Positions 1 to 5,577 of a stretch of DNA of 64,000 bases are shown here, one piece after another. A model generated the notes under the pieces. The model was not told the DNA's origin. It ran no database searches and saw nothing but the letters and a program-made list of their open reading frames with translations. The translations under genes and the position numbers were made by a program. This stretch comes from CBDATA01 sp965215615 (GTDB lineage Bacteria; Acidobacteriota; Vicinamibacteria; Marinacidobacterales; Marinacidobacteraceae), in contig OZ244068.1 in assembly GCA_965215615.1 (NCBI GenBank), forward strand, positions 1,612,001-1,676,000. The letters are read 5' to 3'. The stretch's first letter is position 1, and each line of letters begins with the position of its first letter.

Positions 1-2
1 GC

Positions 3-242
3 TCGGTGCGGCGCGGCGAGACTGTCCTCATCACCGATCATGGAAGTCCGGTCGCACGGATCGAGCCCTGTAGCGGGCAATCCGATGATGACTGGATCGC
101 GGACCGGGTCGCCCGCGGCATCGTGCGCCCACCGAAAGGTCGCCTTGATGTGGAAGCTCTCCTCGCGAGACCAACGCCCCGCCTGCCCGATAGCGTGAGC
201 GCGAGCGATGCGGTGACCGCGGACCGTGAGGAGTCCTGGTGA
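3..242 (+). CDS. Phd/YefM-type antitoxin, 5' end outside window
   Basis: The visible 79 residues open with the typical Phd-family stretch GETVLITDHGSPVARIEP, which normally lies about 25-30 residues into the protein, so the true start lies upstream of the window. The C-terminal half is the variable toxin-binding part. The stop overlaps the start of the downstream PIN toxin (GTGA), the usual coupling of antitoxin and VapC genes. The product should bind and neutralise that toxin and autoregulate the operon; this is family knowledge. A decayed copy of the same segment lies about 900 bp downstream. Confidence 0.8.
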   Translation, partial: SVRRGETVLITDHGSPVARIEPCSGQSDDDWIADRVARGIVRPPKGRLDVEALLARPTPRLPDSVSASDAVTADREESW

Positions 243-658
243 AGTACTGGGACTCTTCTGCCCTGGTCCCCCTCCTGACGAAAGAAAAAGGAACGGATAT
301 CCGGCGCTCCCTCCTGCGTCAGGATCCGGGTGTCGTCACATGGTGGGGCAGCTCGGTCGAGTGCGTTTCCGCGCTTCGCCGCCTCGAAAGGGAGCAAAAG
401 CTGGACGCTCCTGGAGTTGCGGCGGCCTCGGAAGTCCTGATCCATCTGGAATCCGCCTGGATCGAGGTCGAGCCGTCTGCCCGCCTCCGGCTTCGAGCCC
501 GGCGTCTCCTCGGGGTGCATCCCCTTCGTGCCGCCGATGCCCTGCAACTGGCCGCGGCGCTCGTCGCCGCCGGGGAAGATCCGGGGATCTTGCACTTCGT
601 CTCGGGGGACATCCGTCTTTCCGAAGCCGCCGCGCGCGAAGGATTCACGGTCCTCTGA
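239..658 (+). CDS. VapC-type PIN-domain toxin
   Basis: A 139-residue PIN-domain protein, predicted to be a Mg2+-dependent ribonuclease. It has the N-terminal acidic motif YWDSSALVPLL (Asp4), a central glutamate (VECVSALRR), and the C-terminal HPLRAADALQLAAAL and FVSGDIRLSEAA segments that carry the other acidic residues. The GTG start overlaps the stop of the Phd-like antitoxin, giving a complete toxin-antitoxin pair. Its RNA target cannot be read from sequence. Confidence 0.85.
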   Translation: MKYWDSSALVPLLTKEKGTDIRRSLLRQDPGVVTWWGSSVECVSALRRLEREQKLDAPGVAAASEVLIHLESAWIEVEPSARLRLRARRLLGVHPLRAADALQLAAALVAAGEDPGILHFVSGDIRLSEAAAREGFTVL

Positions 659-674
659 GCACCCCGTGCGGGCG

Positions 675-680
675 TACACT
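675..680 (+). promoter_or_regulatory. -10 box TACACT ahead of a broken ORF
   Basis: TACACT ends 6 nt before the GTG at 687, the same geometry as the leaderless-type promoters elsewhere in the window. It appears to serve the ORF broken by the MITE. Confidence 0.35.
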
Positions 681-686
681 CGCGCC

Positions 687-782
687 GTGACAACATACCA
701 AAACTTACGACCCGCAACGCCTTCAACGGGTTACGCACACTTGATCTCGAAACTTCGGACTAGCAGGCTGTGGAAAAACTAA
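687..782 (+). pseudogene. 5' stub of an unknown gene, cut by MITE insertion
   Basis: A GTG-initiated frame of 31 residues (VTTYQNLRPATPSTGYAHLI...) starts 6 nt after a TACACT box, reads into the MITE at 760 and stops 19 bp inside the element. The pre-insertion part is less GC-rich than its surroundings. No family is recognised. The reading is that a gene start was truncated when the element inserted; the rest is not visible beyond the element. It could also be a chance frame. Confidence 0.3.
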
Positions 783-946
783 CGCGGCATTCGACGAGCG
801 ATGCATCCCGTCTGAACGCTCGCCTGGAGGCTCGCTCTTCGTTGCGATTCGCTCGAAATAGCGCTGCTATTGCTCACTCACGCGCCTTGTCAGCCGGGCG
901 CCTCACCCGTCTCGGTGCTCACGCCAGTTTATCCACAGCCTGCTAG
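760..946 (+). mobile_element. MITE-like element, copy 1, with CTAG target duplication
   Basis: The element proper is 764-942 (179 bp) and begins CAGGCTGTGGA and ends TCCACAGCCTG, a perfect terminal inverted repeat. CTAG flanks it on both sides (760-763 and 943-946), a 4-bp target duplication fitting the YTAR pattern known for IS5-family elements. It has no coding capacity. A second copy at 57645-57823 is inverted and differs at only one internal base by eye. One end holds TTATCCACA, identical to the consensus DnaA box. Mobilisation by an IS5-type transposase is inferred; no transposase is present here. Confidence 0.85.
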
Positions 947-960
947 GGAAACGGCAGCCC

Positions 961-1045
961 ATCTGATCCCGAATGGGGAAATCCGGTCGCACCTGTAGCG
1001 GAGGACAATCCGACATGACTGGACCACGGATCGGATCGCCCGCGT
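961..1045 (+). pseudogene. Decayed fragment of a phd antitoxin gene
   Basis: This stretch aligns by eye with positions 33-117 of the intact antitoxin gene. Shared blocks include tccggtcgcac, ctgtagcgg, caatccga, tgactgga and tcgcccgcg, separated by small indels that break the frame. It lies directly after the MITE and has no associated toxin frame. It is either the relic of a duplicated Phd/VapC locus or a broken relative of it. Confidence 0.65.
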
Positions 1046-1217
1046 CTGAAGTGGACCCCAATTCCTGGACAGGTGTACTGACGAGAGTTCAGAGGGGTCA
1101 AGCCCGCCGTGGGCAGGTGTTCACCCGGAGCGGCGTTGCGAGGTCCTGCCAGGCCCGAATTGTTCGTTATCCGGACCGGGAAACTGTCGAGGGGGATGGG
1201 GGCCACCTCACATGCCG
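1046..1217. other. Noncoding gap, no gene seen
   Basis: No supported reading frame lies between the phd relic and the end of the minus-strand vapC. The stretch beginning tgaagtggaccccaattcct resembles the outer ends of some IS3-type elements, but no partner end or transposase was found, so nothing is called. Confidence 0.4.
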
Positions 1218-1604
1218 TCACGCGGCTTCTATGTCTGTGCGGGCGAAATCGTTTCCCTTGAACAGAAGCGGCTCCCGCATGACATCCGCGAGCGCATAAG
1301 CGAAGCAATCTCCGAAGTTCAGTCCTGCCGGGTGGTTCCCCTTCCCGAACCGCCTGAAGGCGTACCTGGCGGCGACGAGTTGTTCCACGGTCACCGGAAC
1401 CATTTCGAGCTCCACCCGATCCACGAGTCGCTCGAACTCCGCCCCGGCGGCCAGCCCACCCCGGCTCTCCGTAACCATCGTGACCTCGAGCGCGTTCACG
1501 ACCGACATGCGCCGCTTTGGCGAGGCGGTAAGCGCGGTCTCATAGCGCGACGAATCCGGCTCCTTGCCCAGGATCGCGAGAATCACCGAACTGTCCACGA
1601 TCAC
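1218..1604 (-). CDS. VapC-type PIN-domain toxin
   Basis: A 128-residue PIN protein, a predicted endoribonuclease toxin. It shows MIVDSSVILAIL with Asp4, the glutamate in VVNALEVTMV, the NFGDCFAYALA motif with its catalytic Asp, and FKGNDFARTDIE at the end. The GTG start at 1604 overlaps the stop of the upstream antitoxin by 4 nt, so the two are translationally coupled. Length and motif order are normal for VapC, and it appears intact. Confidence 0.9.
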   Translation of the reverse strand: MIVDSSVILAILGKEPDSSRYETALTASPKRRMSVVNALEVTMVTESRGGLAAGAEFERLVDRVELEMVPVTVEQLVAARYAFRRFGKGNHPAGLNFGDCFAYALADVMREPLLFKGNDFARTDIEAA

Positions 1605-1873
1605 TTGGGAAGTCCCCGCTCGTCATAAAGCCATGCACCGTGATCGGTGGAGCCTGGTCCGGGATTCATGAGGCTCGCGCAACGCTCCGCGATGGAACGG
1701 ATGTCCTCGAGCAGTCTCTCTCCCTCCTGCTCCCGGCACACGCGCTCCAGCCTTTCGCTCAAGGCTCGGGTGACGGCTTCCACCTTGGTTTCCCCGGTCC
1801 GTTCGGCGAGCTCGGCAGCGAGCCGGCACGTCTCCTCGCGTTTGATGTTCAAGCCCACGGCAACTTTTTCCAT
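1601..1873 (-). CDS. VapB-type antitoxin (Rv0623/PSK_trans_fac family)
   Basis: 90 residues beginning MEKVAVGLNIKREETCRLAAELA, which matches the short antitoxin family formerly called PSK transcription factors (NIK..E...LA.ELA pattern). The N-terminal part is the DNA-binding and dimerisation segment; the tail (SLMNPGPGSTDHGAWLYDERGLPK) has the usual toxin-contacting LYDE.GLPK ending. It is the first gene of a two-gene operon with vapC. An 8-bp inverted repeat 5-33 nt upstream of its start is a likely autoregulatory operator. Confidence 0.88.
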   Translation of the reverse strand: MEKVAVGLNIKREETCRLAAELAERTGETKVEAVTRALSERLERVCREQEGERLLEDIRSIAERCASLMNPGPGSTDHGAWLYDERGLPK

Positions 1874-1877
1874 AGCA

Positions 1878-1906
1878 GGGTAGAAACAAGAGAGACCATT
1901 CTACCC
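1878..1906 (-). promoter_or_regulatory. Operator-like inverted repeat upstream of vapB
   Basis: GGGTAGAA (1878-1885) and TTCTACCC (1899-1906) form a perfect 8-bp inverted repeat with a 13-nt spacer, immediately 5' of the vapB start. VapBC complexes usually bind such repeats to repress their own operon, so this is a candidate operator. Confidence 0.55.
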
Positions 1907-1925
1907 ACACCTGTGCGCCGACGCG

Positions 1926-2261
1926 TCAGGAATCGGTCCGTTCGCCCGGAACTCCCAGGGGTTGATGAGCTCGATGTCGAGGCCTTCGAAGTGGCGGAGG
2001 TTCCGGGTAGCGAGCGGGAGGCCTTCGGTGCGGGCAGTGGCGGCGATCAGCGCGTCCGCGATCGTGACCCTTCGCCCCGCGCCCGTTCCCCTTCGGCCCG
2101 AATGCGCGCCCCCTCACCCGCCCGGGTGTCATCCACGTCCAGGATCCGGTCGCGGAAAATACGGGAGAGATCGCGGACGAACCGGCTCAGCCGATCCCGC
2201 TTCCGGCCGATCGGCAACCGGGCGAATCCGTACTCGAGCTCGTGCAGCACGACCACCGAAA
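1926..2261 (-). pseudogene. Frameshifted, 5'-truncated vapC remnant
   Basis: Two minus-strand frames together give the body of a PIN toxin. The upstream frame reads ALISVVVLHELEYGFARLPI followed by GRKRDRLSRFVRDLSRIFRDR and ends near 2047. The other frame reads VTIADALIAATARTEGLPL and LATRNLRHFEGLDIELINPW. A frameshift lies around 2050-2085. The N-terminal acidic motif is absent because the HAD gene ends where it should start. The product cannot be a working toxin. Confidence 0.75.
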
Positions 2262-2987
2262 TCAGAGCTTCCGGTTCACCGCCGCCGCCATTTCGGCGAG
2301 CGAGAAGAAGGTGAAGTCGGTTTCCGGCGGGTTCTCCACCGGAGAGGTCGCCCCCCAGCTCCCGCCTTCCGAGAGCCGCTGCCGGTCGATCCAGGCGGTC
2401 GCGAGGCCCATCCGTTTCGCCGGCGCGTGGTCGTGGTGGAGGCTCTGGGCGGTATGGAGAACATCCCCACGACCGAGCCCGAAGTCCGACCGCAGGTGGT
2501 CGAGCAGGTAGCGGAAATTCCGGTCGGAGGGCTTGTAGGAACCGATCTCCTCCGCGGTGTACGCGGCATCGAAGCGCACCCCCAGCTTGCGGATCGAGGC
2601 CGCGATCCCTTCCCGGTGGACATTCGAGAGGATGACCAGCCGGTAGTGGCGGCCGAGCGCCCGCAGCGCGTCGGTGCTGTCCGGAAACGCCGGCCAACGG
2701 GCGACCGAATTCCCGAACGCGGCATCCAGCCTGTCCTCGCTTTGGAGCCCGAAACCGGCCGCGAGATCGCGGTGCACGCGGGCCAGCAGCTCCGGATAGC
2801 GGAGTCCCGGATGCTCCCGCTCGTTCCGGCTTTCGGCGGCGGCGAAGGCGCGAAGCGCTGCATCCCGGGTCACCGCCTTCTCCCCGAGCAACGGCTGAAG
2901 CGCCTCCCAGATGCCGCTCTCCCAGTCGATCAGGGTGCCGTAGCAGTCGAAGGTGAGGACCCGGTAGTCCGAAAGGGGCTTCTTCAT
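2262..2987 (-). CDS. HAD-superfamily hydrolase, haloacid dehalogenase type II-like
   Basis: A 241-residue HAD hydrolase. The nucleophile motif is FDCYGTLIDWE (Asp14), followed by motif II in VILSNVHREG, the Lys motif in EEIGSYKPSDRNF, and the acidic motif in the GDVLHTAQSLHHDHAPAKRM region. This pattern, with histidines replacing the usual DD in motif IV, fits type II haloacid dehalogenase-like proteins of unknown substrate. Dehalogenase activity is not shown by sequence; a phosphatase role is also possible. It stands alone, and its 3' end abuts a vapC remnant. Confidence 0.85.
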   Translation of the reverse strand: MKKPLSDYRVLTFDCYGTLIDWESGIWEALQPLLGEKAVTRDAALRAFAAAESRNEREHPGLRYPELLARVHRDLAAGFGLQSEDRLDAAFGNSVARWPAFPDSTDALRALGRHYRLVILSNVHREGIAASIRKLGVRFDAAYTAEEIGSYKPSDRNFRYLLDHLRSDFGLGRGDVLHTAQSLHHDHAPAKRMGLATAWIDRQRLSEGGSWGATSPVENPPETDFTFFSLAEMAAAVNRKL

Positions 2988-3120
2988 TCCGGGTCCGGCA
3001 GATATCGCTTCGGGACTTCAGCTCCGGGATGCAGCGAAACTCCTGAGTCGTCGCTCGACCATGGACTGCCCCTCGATGACACCGGGGAGGGTACCGGAAC
3101 CGGCCCTGGCAGCATTACGG

Positions 3121-3126
3121 TATTAT
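3121..3126 (+). promoter_or_regulatory. -10 box TATTAT of the CopG/VapC operon
   Basis: TATTAT ends 6 nt before the ATG at 3133, with no Shine-Dalgarno between, which fits leaderless transcription. No good -35 is seen. Confidence 0.45.
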
Positions 3127-3132
3127 GGTCTT

Positions 3133-3426
3133 ATGCCAGCAAGGAAGATGACCTTCAGTCTGGACGAGGAAACGGCGGAGCACATCACCGCGCTCGGGCG
3201 CGAGCTCGACAAGCCCAAGAGCGCCATCGTGCGCGAGGCGGTCGCGGTCTATCGGAAACACTCGGACCGGGTCAGCGAGGCGGAGCGGCGGGAGCGGGTT
3301 CGCATCTTTCGTGAGTTCCTCGAAAAGATCCCCCCGGCGGATTCGCACGAAGCCGCCGAAGCGGAATTGCGTGAAATTCGCCTCGCCCGCCGAAGCGGTG
3401 GACGGCGCACTCCGGTGGAGCCGTGA
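3133..3426 (+). CDS. CopG-like ribbon-helix-helix antitoxin
   Basis: 97 residues. MPARKMTFSLDEETAEHITA is a typical ribbon-helix-helix start (beta strand MTFSL, then helix), followed by RELDKPKSAIVREAVAVYRKH as the second helix. The C-terminal tail should wrap the toxin. The ATG at 3133 is chosen over an upstream in-frame start because the RHH fold begins there and TATTAT lies just ahead. Its stop overlaps the next gene by 4 nt, so it forms an operon with the PIN toxin and probably represses it. Confidence 0.85.
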   Translation: MPARKMTFSLDEETAEHITALGRELDKPKSAIVREAVAVYRKHSDRVSEAERRERVRIFREFLEKIPPADSHEAAEAELREIRLARRSGGRRTPVEP

Positions 3427-3839
3427 TCTTTCTCGACACCTCCGTTCTCGTGGATGCGCTGACCGGGACCCGGCCGCTCGCCCCTGTCCTGATCCGGGTC
3501 CTTTTTTCGGAGGATTCGATCCGCGTCCCTACCCTCGTCCTCTACGAGTGGTGGCGCGGCCCAAGAGCCCCGAGCGAACTCGAAGCCCAGCGACTCCTGT
3601 TCCCCGAGAACCGGGCGGTCCGGTTCGGGCCGCGGGAGGCGCGGGTCGCGGCGGGCCTCTACCAGACGCTCGAACGGGCCCGCGGCAGGGAGATGGACAT
3701 CGCGATCGCCGCCTGCGCCATCGCGGCCGACGCCGAGCTCTGGACGCAGAACCGGAGCGACTTCGCGGACATCCCGAAACTCACGCTGTTCGATCCGGCT
3801 CAGCTCCCCGGGGCCACCCGCCAGAAGTGGGCCCGGTAG
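3423..3839 (+). CDS. VapC-type PIN-domain toxin
   Basis: A 138-residue PIN protein with MIFLDTSVLVDAL (Asp5), the glutamate in PTLVLYEWWRG, EMDIAIAACAIAADAELWTQNRSDF carrying the remaining acidic residues, and a normal length. Its GTG start overlaps the antitoxin stop. The last 40 bp overlap the 3' end of the convergent TolB-like gene. It is a predicted ribonuclease toxin with unknown target. Confidence 0.9.
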   Translation: MIFLDTSVLVDALTGTRPLAPVLIRVLFSEDSIRVPTLVLYEWWRGPRAPSELEAQRLLFPENRAVRFGPREARVAAGLYQTLERARGREMDIAIAACAIAADAELWTQNRSDFADIPKLTLFDPAQLPGATRQKWAR

Positions 3840-5527
3840 CTGAACACCGCGAACGCGATCCGCTCTCCGTCGGGGGACCAGGCCGGCTGGGTCTTGTGGG
3901 TGGGGTCGCTCGTGACCTGCGCCGGCTCGCCGCCTTCGACCGGAACCCGGAAGACCTGGAAGAAGCCGTCCGGAGCCCGGTCCACGTATGCGACGTGGCG
4001 GCCGTCCGGAGATATCCCGATCCCGGAGTGGATCTGGTCCGACCGGTAGCGGTGGAACTGCACGGGAGCACCCCCTTCCCGCGGAACCGTCCAGAGGCTC
4101 TTGTCTCCGACCGCCGCCGCCGACTCGAAGACGAGCGTCTCGCCCCGGTCCGCCCACTCTGCCTGGATCACGTCCCCCGAGAACCCGGAGAGCGGAACCT
4201 CCCGCTGGGGAGCCGTGACTTCGCCGGTCTCCTGATCCACTCCGATCACGTAGAGACCGCCGCGCCGCGCCCCGTTTTCCTCCCGGCGGTAGCTCGGAAA
4301 GACGATGAAGCGACCATCCGGGGACCAGCGCGCCCAACCGGTCTCGTGGCCGTCCACGCTGATCGGGCGCGGGTCGCTTCCGTCCGCCGTCATCAACCAG
4401 ATGTCATCGGAATCCTCGTGGGTATGGAAGACGACGAAGCGGCCGTTCGGCGACCACTGCATCCCCTGATCCTCCGAATACGAGCGGCGCATCACCCGGT
4501 GCGGCGCGGCGTGCGGCCCGCCTTGCGCCGGAGTCGTCCCGAGGTGCTGGGCGATATCCGGATAGTGGATGTCATCCGTGACATGCCGCCACGACCCGAA
4601 GGTGAACGCGACTTCGCTGCCGTCCGGGCTGAAGGTGGGAGTCTCCGACTGGAAGGTGGTCAGCGGGACCGACGGCCCGCCCGCCGCCGGCGCGGTCGCG
4701 AGAAACACCCGATAGTCCTGGCTCTTGAAGACGAGCGAGTCCCCGCCGACCGAAGGGTCGTAGGCATCCCGGGCGAACCCGGTCAGCCGTCGCGGCGTGC
4801 CCCCGGAAACCGGGCGGCTCCACAGATCGAGGAACCCTCCTTCTCCCGGGACCGCGTAGATCACCGAATCCCCGAAGAACACGAACCGGCCGTGGACTTC
4901 CTGCCCGGTGATGAGCTCCGGGCCACCACAGGGAAGATGCAGCCGATGGCCTTCGAGGCAGCCGAGCTCGCCGGAGGGCGTCCAGCCCGGGTACGCAAGA
5001 TCTCCGGTCGCGACCGCAACCGGGTTGCCCCCATCCGCGTCGAGAATCCACACGGTGGACTCCTCATCCGTGCTCACCCCGGCGATCCGGGCGGCATCCG
5101 GCGAAAAGACGAGCTGGTCCAGATCTTCGGCCCGTGGCACGGCATCCGCCGGACGATCGGGCCAGAAGCGGCTCCGCTCCCCTTCCCGGTCATGGACCCA
5201 CCACTCGAAGCGGCTGCGGTCGAAGACCCCTTCGCGGACGAGTACCCGCCGGCTGTCCGGAAACCAGACCAGATACCGGATGGACGCGGTTCCCGGACCG
5301 ACGAGACGCGAAGCGCCGCCTTCGGCCGGGGCGAAAAGGATGCGGCCGCGCTCGAGGGTGGCAAGCCACCGGCCATCCGGCGAAATCGCCCCCACCGGAT
5401 CCCGGTACGCCACCGGGCCTGCCTGATCGGCGGTCAGGAGATAGTGGAGCGCGGGCGGCTCCTCGGGCTGCGAAACGCAGGCGGCGAGCAGGACGATGGG
5501 CAGGACGATGGGCAGGAAACGGCGCAT
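3800..5527 (-). CDS. TolB/WD40-like beta-propeller lipoprotein
   Basis: 575 residues starting MRRFLPIVLPIVLLAACVSQ, a lipoprotein signal with lipobox LAAC (Cys17). The rest is a series of PD40/TolB-like blades: repeated patterns such as ISPDGRWLATL, WSPNGRFVVFHTH, WSPDGRFIVFPSY, ISPDGRHVAYV and WSPDGERIAFAVF. This predicts a periplasmic, membrane-anchored beta-propeller. There is no peptidase domain at the C-terminus, so it is not an S9 enzyme by itself, although it lies head-to-head with a prolyl oligopeptidase. The start at 5527 is preferred over an in-frame ATG three codons upstream because TAGGAT lies 7 nt ahead of it. Confidence 0.8.
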   Translation of the reverse strand: MRRFLPIVLPIVLLAACVSQPEEPPALHYLLTADQAGPVAYRDPVGAISPDGRWLATLERGRILFAPAEGGASRLVGPGTASIRYLVWFPDSRRVLVREGVFDRSRFEWWVHDREGERSRFWPDRPADAVPRAEDLDQLVFSPDAARIAGVSTDEESTVWILDADGGNPVAVATGDLAYPGWTPSGELGCLEGHRLHLPCGGPELITGQEVHGRFVFFGDSVIYAVPGEGGFLDLWSRPVSGGTPRRLTGFARDAYDPSVGGDSLVFKSQDYRVFLATAPAAGGPSVPLTTFQSETPTFSPDGSEVAFTFGSWRHVTDDIHYPDIAQHLGTTPAQGGPHAAPHRVMRRSYSEDQGMQWSPNGRFVVFHTHEDSDDIWLMTADGSDPRPISVDGHETGWARWSPDGRFIVFPSYRREENGARRGGLYVIGVDQETGEVTAPQREVPLSGFSGDVIQAEWADRGETLVFESAAAVGDKSLWTVPREGGAPVQFHRYRSDQIHSGIGISPDGRHVAYVDRAPDGFFQVFRVPVEGGEPAQVTSDPTHKTQPAWSPDGERIAFAVFSYRAHFWRVAPGS

Positions 5528-5534
5528 GGAGCTC

Positions 5535-5540
5535 ATCCTA
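5535..5540 (-). promoter_or_regulatory. -10 box TAGGAT of the TolB-like gene
   Basis: TAGGAT on the minus strand ends 7 nt before the ATG at 5527, with no ribosome-binding site between. This fits leaderless initiation. Confidence 0.45.
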
Positions 5541-5577
5541 TGGCTAACATCGGCTCCTCGACCCGAGGAGGACGGCC

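Noticed and set aside
760..946. Replication origin from DnaA-box-like sequences
   Set aside because: Only one or two boxes occur and they belong to transposon ends present twice; no dnaA, AT-rich unwinding region or box cluster is nearby.
1046..1075. IS3-type insertion sequence end
   Set aside because: Sequence resembles some IS ends, but there is no second end, target duplication or transposase.
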